Positions 40,335 to 47,522 of a stretch of 54,421 nt of DNA are shown in pieces. Origin of the DNA: Megasphaera sp. (GTDB lineage: Bacteria; Bacillota; Negativicutes; Veillonellales; Megasphaeraceae). The DNA lies in the NCBI GenBank assembly GCA_022641375.1, contig JALCDF010000004.1, forward strand, positions 1 to 54,421, read 5' to 3'. Under the pieces are notes generated by a model that ran no database searches, was not told the origin of the DNA, and saw nothing but the letters and a program-made list of their open reading frames with translations. The stretch's first letter is position 1, and each line of letters starts with the position of its first letter. Both the position numbers and the translations under genes were made by a program.

Positions 40335-40995
40335 ACAAGCATTAAAGTACTCTCCTGCGGGAAATCATAAATGGATTATTTTTTTGATCGTCGTATTGAT
40401 ACAGTTTATCGTCCTGGGATTTATTGGCTGGCGCTGGCATAATATCAGCGTCGACGGCATACCGTATCAGTGGAAATGTGTTCCCCGGCTGGAAGTATCT
40501 TCTTTCGGTACCGATTATATCCGGGTCGTTTTCCCAGAAGATACGGCAGAATGGCTGGATAGTACGGTTCCCGAACCGGGGCAGATAGTATATATACAGA
40601 TTTCCCGTGATGAACAGGGAATGTTGCAGATCAATGGGGCGTCAGCGGATAAACCGGGGGTCGGCAGTGATTATATGAAAGGGCAAGTCGTTTCCTATTA
40701 TGATGGTACGGTCCAATTTCAGATTGGGTTCGACCGGTACCGTATCGCACCGGAACAATCGGATGGTATTTATGATATCAATGGCAGTGATAATGTCATT
40801 GCCAGCATTCGCATGAAAAAGGGCGATGGGATTATCGAAGGAATTTTTGTCAATGGGATACCTTTGGAGTCGTCCAGCAATGGAGCTGCTATCAAAGCAG
40901 CTAAAGAAGCAGAAGAAAAGTTGCAGGGCAGTTCTTCTAAATCCGATAAACTTCGTATCACCGAATCGGGAATGGTGCCGCCAAAAGAAGAATAA
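40327..40995 (+). CDS. GDYXXLXY-type membrane-anchored protein
   Basis: A 222-aa protein with one N-terminal helix (KWIIFLIVVLIQFIVLGFIGW, residues about 16-36) and an outside beta-rich domain. The sequence after the helix (GTDYIRVVFPEDTAEWLD) sits where GDYxxLxY occurs in the family, here degenerate as GTDYIRVVF. VYIQISRDEQGMLQINGAS and later NVIASIRMKKGDGIIEGIFVNGIPLE are typical of the C-terminal half. It overlaps the preceding DUF2157-like gene by 8 bp, as expected for the pair. The ribosome site is GAAGGAGAG. Confidence 0.75.
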   Translation: MIKQALKYSPAGNHKWIIFLIVVLIQFIVLGFIGWRWHNISVDGIPYQWKCVPRLEVSSFGTDYIRVVFPEDTAEWLDSTVPEPGQIVYIQISRDEQGMLQINGASADKPGVGSDYMKGQVVSYYDGTVQFQIGFDRYRIAPEQSDGIYDINGSDNVIASIRMKKGDGIIEGIFVNGIPLESSSNGAAIKAAKEAEEKLQGSSSKSDKLRITESGMVPPKEE

Positions 40996-41019
40996 TTGTT
41001 TGGACAGAAAGGGGATACC

Positions 41020-42297
41020 ATGAAAACATATATAAAAATTGGCCTGACGGTTATGTTGATGGCAGCGTTTTTTCTGTTATCAGGGTTTCGGGCACAGACA
41101 ATTATCCATGATGACGGCAGCGAAACACAAGATGTCCTGAAAGTATCCGAAACGACAGCGGGACAAAAAAAATTACGCAGTGATGCCGATGAATTCCAAA
41201 AGCGGAATTATACTATCATGGATTATAGTAATGGAAATGGGGAAGGCTTCCGGGCGATGAAGACCATTACCAAAGAAGGGGCGAATAAGAGCTCTGTTGA
41301 CCGCATCGTCCATAAGACCCATGACGGGCTCATTTGTTCCACCTATTATATTGATTATAAATATGATGCAGACAGCCTGCAGTCTTTGCGCCTGGGGATG
41401 TCGATGGATGAAAATGATGCCGACCTGGAATATATCATATCGTTTCCGTCGGGGACGCGCGTCGTCAGTAATAGCACGAAGGCCGATAATCAGGGCAGCA
41501 CATACATGTGGAGCCTGCAGAATTCCAATCCGACGACAATTAAATTACAGGCCACGGTATGGCATAAATTATTCATTTATATTGCGTTGTTCCTTATTGT
41601 TGCCATTGTCTTTTTAATATTGATCATGGAACACCGCCGCAAGAATGTCATCAGCTGGAAACAGGCTGCGCATATGCGTAAAGTGGAAATGATGTTGTTG
41701 TGTATCCCTGTTGTTATCTTAGGATATATGGGATATGAATACTATGTCGGGACACATGTAACGGCGGATACGCTGGCCAAGGTATCGCAGCAGCAGCAGG
41801 AAGAATTGCTGGAAAGCCGCGAAGAAGATCAGCGGCTGAATAATGCCGATGCTCAGAAGCAGCGTGTCGGTGAAAAGGCAGCGTCTATGATTCGCAGTAA
41901 GACTGCGGAAATTTCCAGTTCACTGCGGGAATTGAACCGTAATTATCAGTCCGGTTCGATCAGTCAGAGTTCGGCTCGTTCGGAAGCGCGTTCACTGGCT
42001 TCCCAGGCCCGGAATTTATTAGACAGCAGTAAGGATTTATCGGAAGCGGACCGGGATGTATTGCAGCAATTGGTAGACCGCCTCGTAGATGAAGCCGAAT
42101 CAATCGGCAGCGGACCGTCGCCGGCAGCGGAACGACGGACACCGACGGTAACGGAAGAGCCGCAGCGGTCGGAACGGGTGACGGAAACTCCAAAATCAAC
42201 GCAAAGTGATACTACCAGTACGGATTCTTCTTCAGCCAAGACAAGCGATAGCGGCAAGACGGATTCATCTGCTAAAAATACGGATAAGACGAGGTAA
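41020..42297 (+). CDS. LppM-like exported protein with Ser/Thr-rich C-terminal tail
   Basis: A 425-aa envelope protein. The signal peptide is MKTYIKIGLTVMLMAAFFLL then SGFRA, with no lipobox Cys. The exported domain (about 25-180) resembles LppM/DUF3153 proteins: an opening with HDDGSETQDVLKVSE and later YIISFPSGTRVVSNSTKAD. Two membrane helices (about 185-205 and 225-245) follow, then a coiled-coil region rich in Gln, Glu and Ser (KVSQQQQEELLESREEDQ), and a low-complexity Thr/Ser/Asp/Lys tail. The start at ATG 41020 follows AAAGGGG. It lies 24 bp after the GDYXXLXY gene and is the last gene of the three-gene unit. Confidence 0.75.
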   Translation: MKTYIKIGLTVMLMAAFFLLSGFRAQTIIHDDGSETQDVLKVSETTAGQKKLRSDADEFQKRNYTIMDYSNGNGEGFRAMKTITKEGANKSSVDRIVHKTHDGLICSTYYIDYKYDADSLQSLRLGMSMDENDADLEYIISFPSGTRVVSNSTKADNQGSTYMWSLQNSNPTTIKLQATVWHKLFIYIALFLIVAIVFLILIMEHRRKNVISWKQAAHMRKVEMMLLCIPVVILGYMGYEYYVGTHVTADTLAKVSQQQQEELLESREEDQRLNNADAQKQRVGEKAASMIRSKTAEISSSLRELNRNYQSGSISQSSARSEARSLASQARNLLDSSKDLSEADRDVLQQLVDRLVDEAESIGSGPSPAAERRTPTVTEEPQRSERVTETPKSTQSDTTSTDSSSAKTSDSGKTDSSAKNTDKTR

Positions 42298-42320
42298 TGG
42301 ATAATTTTTATCAAATATAT

Positions 42321-42348
42321 TTGCGATTGTGAAAAAACATGGTATGAT
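42321..42348 (+). promoter_or_regulatory. Promoter of the flavodiiron protein gene
   Basis: TTGCGA at 42321-42326 and TATGAT at 42343-42348 are 16 bp apart, with TG before the -10 (extended). Confidence 0.75.
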
Positions 42349-42416
42349 AGTAGTGAAGAACGACCTAAATGGTTATGTTTGTACCCCGTTGTTTTTAGAT
42401 AGGAGGTTGTAATATT

Positions 42417-43652
42417 ATGTATTGTGTAGAAGAAATTAGAAATGGCGTGTATTGGATGGGTTGTAATGATTTCCGTACAGAATTGTTTGAACGCATTTTT
42501 CCGATTCCGGAAGGTGTTTCATACAATACGTATTTCATTGATGATGAAAAAACCTGTGTTATCGATGCGATGGATAAATCATGCCGGGATGAATATTTGG
42601 AAGATGTAGAACATCTCCTGCAGGGACGTAAATTGGATTATTTCGTATTGCAGCATATGGAACCGGATCATGCCAGCTCGGCGTTGGCGTTGCTGCAGAA
42701 ATATCCGGAAGCTAAGATTATCGGACAGCCGCAGACGTTCAAACTTTTTGAACAATTCTTCCGTCATCCGTTGAAAGACCGCTATGTTCCTGTCAAAGAA
42801 GGGGATCAGTTGAAATTAGGCAAGCATACCTTGCAGTTTATCAAAGCTCCCATGGTTCATTGGCCGGAAGTCATCATGTCGTATGACATTACGGATAAGA
42901 TTTTGTTCAGTGCCGATGCGTTTGGTTCTTTCGGTACATGCGGCAATGTGTTTGCCGACCAGGTGGATTACGAAGAAAACTATTTGGAAGCTGCCCGCCG
43001 CTACTATGTCAACATCGTTGGCAAGTATGGCCCGCAGGTTGTCAACGTACTGAAAAAGGCATCGGGTGTTCCTATCGAAATTATTTGCCCGCTCCACGGT
43101 CTCGTATTCCGTACACCGGAAACCGTACAGTATATTATTGAAAAGACACTGCATTGGGCAAAATACGTACCGGAAAAAAATGGTGTTGTCATCGCATTTG
43201 CGTCTATTTACGGGAATACCGAACGGGCCGCCTGCGTACTGGCTCATAAATTAAGTGAACTCGGCGTCAAAGATGTTCAGCTTTTTGACGTAGCCAAGAA
43301 CAATTCTTCCTATGGTACGGCGAAGGCTTGGGAATACAGCCATCTGATTTTGGCAGCTCCGACATATAACCTGAATCTGTTCCTGCCGATGGAAGCATTC
43401 CTCCATGATTTGAAGACATTGACATTCCAGAAACGTAAGATTGCCGTTATTGCCTGCCACAGCTGGGCTTCTGCGGCATATAAGACCATGACTGACTATG
43501 TAGAAAATCAATTCAAGAATTGCGAACTTCTTGAACCGAGCCTGGACATGAAGTCTTCGTTGCAGGATGATCAGGAAAGTATCATTAATGAAATCGCCAA
43601 GGTGGTAGCTGATGATATTAAAGATTCTCCGAATCCGCAGACCTTGATTTAA
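42417..43652 (+). CDS. fprA: Flavodiiron protein (A-type flavoprotein)
   Basis: Reduces O2 to water or NO to N2O in the cytoplasm of anaerobes. It is 411 aa. The N-terminal metallo-beta-lactamase-like domain has the diiron ligands H80-x-E82-x-D84-H85 (QHMEPDHASS), a His in PMVHWPE, an Asp in FSADAFG and a His in CPLHGLV. The C-terminal flavodoxin domain has the FMN loop SIYGNTERAA and a second site APTYNLNLF. No rubredoxin is adjacent, so the electron donor is encoded elsewhere. The ATG at 42417 follows TAGGAGG. It is monocistronic, ended by a strong terminator, and is followed by a redox-stress operon. Confidence 0.96.
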   Translation: MYCVEEIRNGVYWMGCNDFRTELFERIFPIPEGVSYNTYFIDDEKTCVIDAMDKSCRDEYLEDVEHLLQGRKLDYFVLQHMEPDHASSALALLQKYPEAKIIGQPQTFKLFEQFFRHPLKDRYVPVKEGDQLKLGKHTLQFIKAPMVHWPEVIMSYDITDKILFSADAFGSFGTCGNVFADQVDYEENYLEAARRYYVNIVGKYGPQVVNVLKKASGVPIEIICPLHGLVFRTPETVQYIIEKTLHWAKYVPEKNGVVIAFASIYGNTERAACVLAHKLSELGVKDVQLFDVAKNNSSYGTAKAWEYSHLILAAPTYNLNLFLPMEAFLHDLKTLTFQKRKIAVIACHSWASAAYKTMTDYVENQFKNCELLEPSLDMKSSLQDDQESIINEIAKVVADDIKDSPNPQTLI

Positions 43653-43695
43653 TGTATCAGAGCATTATGTAAAGAATATTGATGTAAAGTCATAT

Positions 43696-43743
43696 AATAC
43701 CCCTGTACAGGATATGGTATCACATCCTGTACAGGGGTATTTC
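43696..43743 (+). terminator. Terminator of fprA
   Basis: AATACCCCTGTACAGGAT and ATCCTGTACAGGGGTATTT form a stem of about 17 bp with a short loop and T tail. Confidence 0.92.
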
Positions 43744-43789
43744 TATGTAACAATCAATGAAAGCTGACGAATTTAATACGAAAAAGATA

Positions 43790-43818
43790 TTGACAACTTT
43801 ATCTGTAACTATTATAAT
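43790..43818 (+). promoter_or_regulatory. Consensus promoter of the rhodanese-Rrf2-RclA operon
   Basis: TTGACA at 43790-43795 and TATAAT at 43813-43818 are separated by 17 bp: a full consensus promoter, with a palindrome across its -10. Confidence 0.93.
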
Positions 43819-43824
43819 TACAGT
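43804..43824 (+). promoter_or_regulatory. Candidate Rrf2 operator across the -10 box
   Basis: Positions 43805-43823 read TGTAACTATTATAATTACA, a 19-bp palindrome with one mismatched pair (extended to TGTAA/TTACA with flanking C/G). It covers the spacer and -10, so binding would block RNA polymerase. The second gene of the operon encodes an Rrf2 regulator, which is the obvious candidate. Confidence 0.65.
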
Positions 43825-43843
43825 TAAAGGAGGAGATGAAGCA

Positions 43844-44272
43844 ATGAGGAGAATATTGATAGCAATGATGGCGGTGATGATGACGATGATATTGGCCGGT
43901 TGTGCCGGGGCGGCAAAAACCGATTCCATGGAGTCGGGCCGGAACGGGGCATATCATAAAATCAGCCAGGAAGAAGCGAAGAAAATGATGACCGAAAATC
44001 CGGATATCATCATCCTGGATGTCCGTACTGCTGACGAGTATGCGGAAAAGCATATTCCCCATGCGCGTCTGGTTCCGAATGAAGAAATCGGTGATACGAT
44101 GATAGAAGGATTAAATAAAGATGATGTTATTCTGGTGTATTGCCGCAGCGGCCGCCGCAGCAAAGCGGCTTCGGATAAATTGGTAAAAATGGGATATACC
44201 GCAATTTATGATTTTGGCGGTATTACAACGTGGCCGTATGAAACAGAAGCAGGGCCATATCAGGGAATATGA
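43844..44272 (+). CDS. Rhodanese-domain lipoprotein
   Basis: A 142-aa exported sulfurtransferase-like protein. The signal peptide ends in the lipobox MILAGC (Cys20), so it is anchored outside the inner membrane. The rhodanese domain covers about 38-140: the CH2A-like IILDVRTADEYAEKHIPHA and the active-site loop VYCRSGRRSKAA with Cys100. The start at ATG 43844 follows AAAGGAGG; the frame is open upstream to 43757 across the promoter. It is first in an operon with an Rrf2 regulator (18 bp downstream) and an RclA-like reductase. Confidence 0.92.
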   Translation: MRRILIAMMAVMMTMILAGCAGAAKTDSMESGRNGAYHKISQEEAKKMMTENPDIIILDVRTADEYAEKHIPHARLVPNEEIGDTMIEGLNKDDVILVYCRSGRRSKAASDKLVKMGYTAIYDFGGITTWPYETEAGPYQGI

Positions 44273-44290
44273 TACTAGAGGCGAAACAAT

Positions 44291-44710
44291 ATGACAAGTG
44301 AATTTGCGATTGCTGTGCATGCGATTACCTATCTGAATCATAAACAAGAAAGTCTGTCCAGTGAACAAATTGCGGAAAACGTTTGCGTTCATCCGGTTCG
44401 GATCCGGAAAATACTTGCTCGTTTAAAAAAGGCGGGCTTGATCGTCACCAAGGAAGGCACTCATGGCGGTTATCATTTTGAACAGGATCCGGCAGCGGTT
44501 GATTTGTATACGATTTGCCAGGCAGTAGGCGAACAACCTGTCGAAGTGAAAGCGAGTACGGGTGATATCAATATGGAATGCCATATTGCATCCGGTATGG
44601 CGGGTATCATGGATCAGGTGTATGACAGGATGAATCAGGCTTGCTACTCGCAGTTAAAGCAGATTACGATAGCGGATATAGATAAAAAAATTTTTCAACG
44701 AGGTGAATAG
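44291..44710 (+). CDS. Rrf2-family transcriptional regulator
   Basis: A 139-aa winged-helix regulator. EFAIAVHAITYLNHKQESLSSEQIAENVCVHPVRIRKILARLKKAG contains the DNA-binding helix-turn-helix (split here only for reading: residues 3-25 and 26-48), and THGGYHF is the wing. Cys at 28, about 75, 97 and 118 are present but not in the C-x8-C-x5-C cluster pattern of IscR/NsrR, so sensing through thiols is more likely than through an iron-sulfur cluster. It lies between the rhodanese and RclA genes, and probably acts on the palindrome at 43804-43824. Confidence 0.9.
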   Translation: MTSEFAIAVHAITYLNHKQESLSSEQIAENVCVHPVRIRKILARLKKAGLIVTKEGTHGGYHFEQDPAAVDLYTICQAVGEQPVEVKASTGDINMECHIASGMAGIMDQVYDRMNQACYSQLKQITIADIDKKIFQRGE

Positions 44711-44711
44711 G

Positions 44712-46082
44712 ATGAATAAAAAATATGATGCGATTATTTTAGGATTTGGCAAAGGCGGCAAGACGTTGGCTAACTATTTAGCCAATCAGGGAAAATCGGT
44801 GGCATTGGTGGAACGGTCCGATAAGATGTATGGCGGCACCTGCATCAATATCGGCTGCATCCCGACGAAATCATTGGTTGATGGAGCCCATCGGTCCGTC
44901 ATTAAGGAACTGAAAAGTTTTGAAGAAAAGGCAGCGTATTATAAGGAAGCCATCGCACAAAAACAAAAGGTCGTCAGCATGCTGCGCAATAAAAATTTCC
45001 ATATGCTGGCTGACCGTCCTGAAATCACGATATACCATGGCTTTGGTACATTTATAGATGCGTATACGATTCAGGTCGAATCGCAGCAGAAAAAAGAAGT
45101 CCTGCAGGCAGATCGGATATTTATTAATACGGGAGCCAGCCCGGTGGTATTACCCATCGAAGGGGCAAAAGATAACAAGCATGTATTTGTCAGTGAAGAG
45201 ATACTGGAATTGACGGAACTTCCTAAAGAATTGGTCATCATCGGCGGCGGTTATATCGGTCTTGAGTTTGCGGCCATGTATAATGCCTATGGTTCCCATG
45301 TTACGGTATTGCAGAATCTGCCTATTTTGGTACCTCGTGAAGACAGGGATATTGCTGCGGCGTTACAAGCTGAAATGGAACGGCAGGGCATTCAATTTGT
45401 GTTCAGTGCTCAGGTGAAACAAATAGTTGATGAAAACGGTCAAACATATGTAAGATATGATGTGGAAGATACCCATTATAACGTACCGGCCGATGCTGTC
45501 CTCATGGCAACCGGACGCAAACCGAATACGGCAGGCCTTCATGTGGAAGCGGCCGGATTGAAAGTACAGCCGAATGGGGGCATCGTAACCGATAATCAGC
45601 GGCGTGCTTCCGACCACATCTGGGTGATGGGAGATGCAGCCGGCGGTTTGATGTTTACGTACGTATCCCTTGATGATTTCCGTATCGTCCGCTCGTCGTT
45701 AGAAGGCGGCAGTTACACAACGGACAACCGCAATATCCCGTACAGCGTCTTTGTCGAACCGACCCTTTCCGTCGTCGGGCTGACCGAAACCGCTGCTGTT
45801 GCACAGGGGTACGATATCGCCGTGGCGACTCTTCAGGCAGCGGCGATTCCCAAGGCTCACGTTTTGCAAAAACCATATGGAATGCTTAAAGCCATCGTGG
45901 ATAAAAAGACGCAACTGATTTTGGGAGCAGCGCTGTTTTGCGAAGATTCCCATGAATTGATTAATCTTATTACATTAGCCATGGATGCCCATGTGCCATA
46001 TACAGTCCTTCGTGATCAGATTTTTACGCATCCGACGATGATAGAATCGCTGAATGATCTTTTTGGCAAGATTAAGATGTAA
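44712..46082 (+). CDS. rclA: RclA-like pyridine nucleotide-disulfide oxidoreductase
   Basis: FAD-dependent reductase, 456 aa. The FAD loop is GFGKGGKTLA (11-20), and the redox Cys pair is C44/C49 in YGGTCINIGCIPTK. ILGGGYIG-type VIIGGGYIGLEFAAMYNAYGS binds NAD(P)H near 180, and the dimerisation domain ends FTHPTMIESLNDLF. The long matches to E. coli RclA (LRNKNFHMLAD, LQFTYISLDD-like LMFTYVSLDDFRIVR, LRDQIFTHPT) identify that subgroup, which reduces Cu(II) and protects against hypochlorous acid. The start at ATG 44712 follows AGGTG and lies 1 bp after the Rrf2 stop. Confidence 0.93.
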   Translation: MNKKYDAIILGFGKGGKTLANYLANQGKSVALVERSDKMYGGTCINIGCIPTKSLVDGAHRSVIKELKSFEEKAAYYKEAIAQKQKVVSMLRNKNFHMLADRPEITIYHGFGTFIDAYTIQVESQQKKEVLQADRIFINTGASPVVLPIEGAKDNKHVFVSEEILELTELPKELVIIGGGYIGLEFAAMYNAYGSHVTVLQNLPILVPREDRDIAAALQAEMERQGIQFVFSAQVKQIVDENGQTYVRYDVEDTHYNVPADAVLMATGRKPNTAGLHVEAAGLKVQPNGGIVTDNQRRASDHIWVMGDAAGGLMFTYVSLDDFRIVRSSLEGGSYTTDNRNIPYSVFVEPTLSVVGLTETAAVAQGYDIAVATLQAAAIPKAHVLQKPYGMLKAIVDKKTQLILGAALFCEDSHELINLITLAMDAHVPYTVLRDQIFTHPTMIESLNDLFGKIKM

Positions 46083-46099
46083 ACGGTATGATACACACC

Positions 46100-46147
46100 A
46101 TCCCCGCTCCGTACATGGATATCCCAATCAGTGTACGGAGCGGGGAT
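46100..46147 (+). terminator. Terminator of the RclA operon
   Basis: ATCCCCGCTCCGTACA and TGTACGGAGCGGGGAT form a perfect 16-bp stem; the T tail is short (TTT). Confidence 0.85.
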
Positions 46148-46204
46148 TTGTGCGCAGGGAAAACGGGGCAGTGATATTCCTCCTATGGACAGGGCAGGGT
46201 TTTT

Positions 46205-46241
46205 ATTGATACAATTAAACTATAAGATATACAGTATCAAT
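46205..46241 (+). promoter_or_regulatory. Interrupted palindrome upstream of the molybdenum hydroxylase operon
   Basis: ATTGATAC (46205-46212) and GTATCAAT (46234-46241) are perfect inverted repeats 21 bp apart, just before the first start codon at 46270. It is a candidate operator; the promoter itself is unclear. Confidence 0.55.
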
Positions 46242-46269
46242 CTACAGGTACAAAAGGAGAGGTGATATC

Positions 46270-47055
46270 ATGCAGATTGCACAATATATAAGACCCCAAA
46301 GCCTGGAAGAAGCTTGGGAGCTGAATCAGAAAAAATCAGCCGTAATATTAGGGGGATGCTGTTGGCTGCGGTTGTCTCCGCGGCGGCGTATCCAGCAGGC
46401 CATTGATATATCGGGACTGGGATTACATACGATAGAAGAAACGGATGATGGATTTCGCATCGGAGCGATGGTATCATTGCGGCAACTGGAACGATGCACG
46501 CCGTTGCAGACATATACAAATGGGGCTGTGAAGGAGGCGCTGCGTCATATCGTCGGCGTCCAGTTTCGCAATCTGGCTACCGTAGGCGGAAGCGTATGCG
46601 GACGGTTCGGATTTTCGGACGTATGGACAATCCTGATGGCGTTAGATGCCCGCGTAGAACTCTATAAGGGTGGCTCGATGACGCTGGGCGAGTTTGCTGC
46701 AGCCGGCCCTGGAAATGATATCGTGACGCACATTGTGATTCCCCGTTGTCCCCGGCATACGGCATATGCGTCCCTGCGGCTCAATACTACCGATTTCCCA
46801 GTGATTGCTTGTGCCGTTTCGGCGACGGAAAATCAGGTATACGTATCTATCGGAGCCCGGCCGCAGCGGGCGGAACTGCAGATTTTGCCTAAAGCGGATA
46901 TTGGTCATGAAGGATTGGCAGCGACGGCGCAGCGGCTTGCGGACGGAGTGACGTATGGAACGAATATGCGCGGCTCGGCAGCGTACCGGCATGACATGGC
47001 AGTCGTATTGTGCCGGCGTCTGCTGATGCAGATTGGGAAGGAGGAAGAAGCATGA
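46270..47055 (+). CDS. Molybdenum hydroxylase, FAD-binding subunit
   Basis: FAD subunit of a xanthine dehydrogenase-type enzyme, 261 aa. AVILGGCCWLRLSPRRR corresponds to the FAD pyrophosphate loop, degenerate compared with AGGTDL. ATVGGSVCGRFGFSD (near 106-120) matches the second FAD motif (TxGGNxxxxxxxSD). The C-terminal CO_deh_flav_C domain covers about 160-255. The ribosome site is AAAGGAGAGG. Its stop overlaps the iron-sulfur subunit start (ATGA). The substrate is not evident: purine and other N-heterocycle hydroxylases share this plan. Confidence 0.9.
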   Translation: MQIAQYIRPQSLEEAWELNQKKSAVILGGCCWLRLSPRRRIQQAIDISGLGLHTIEETDDGFRIGAMVSLRQLERCTPLQTYTNGAVKEALRHIVGVQFRNLATVGGSVCGRFGFSDVWTILMALDARVELYKGGSMTLGEFAAAGPGNDIVTHIVIPRCPRHTAYASLRLNTTDFPVIACAVSATENQVYVSIGARPQRAELQILPKADIGHEGLAATAQRLADGVTYGTNMRGSAAYRHDMAVVLCRRLLMQIGKEEEA

Positions 47056-47522
47056 AAATAGGATACTGTTTGAACGGACGTAATGAAAGTGATGAGATAG
47101 ATCCGAATGTAACGCTGCTTAAATTTCTCCGGTCCAAAGGCTGTTACAGTGTAAAATGTGGTTGTGAAACGACAAATTGCGGACTTTGTACAGTATGGCT
47201 GGATGATACGCCGGTTTTATCCTGTGCGGTACTAGCAGTGCGTATTGATGGCCATCAGGTTACGACGCTGGAAGGATTACGGCAGGAAGCGCTGGAATTT
47301 GCCCGTTACATGGGACGTGAAGGGGCTGACCAATGCGGTTTCTGCAACCCCGGATTTGTCATGAATGTGTTGGCCATGGTACGTGACTTGAGTGATCATC
47401 CGACAGAGGATGAAGTAAAAGAATATTTGGCAGGCAACCTGTGCCGTTGTACCGGATATGTCAGTCACATGCGGGCGTTGCGGGCGTATTTGGCAGATAA
47501 AGGAAAGGCGGTGCAGCCATGA
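47052..47522 (+). CDS. Molybdenum hydroxylase, [2Fe-2S] subunit
   Basis: A 156-aa electron-transfer subunit. The plant-type cluster ligands are C38, C43, C46 and C58 in CGCETTNCGLC and VLSCAV. The second cluster is bound by CGFC and CRC within DQCGFCNPGFVMN and NLCRCTGYVSHMRA. The start at ATG 47052 follows GGAAGGAGG, overlapping the FAD-subunit stop by four bases. Its stop overlaps the next start in the same way. Confidence 0.95.
   Translation: MKIGYCLNGRNESDEIDPNVTLLKFLRSKGCYSVKCGCETTNCGLCTVWLDDTPVLSCAVLAVRIDGHQVTTLEGLRQEALEFARYMGREGADQCGFCNPGFVMNVLAMVRDLSDHPTEDEVKEYLAGNLCRCTGYVSHMRALRAYLADKGKAVQP

Noticed and set aside
41020-42297. The third envelope gene as a lipoprotein
   Set aside because: Its signal region reads FFLLSGFRA, with no Cys at the lipobox position.
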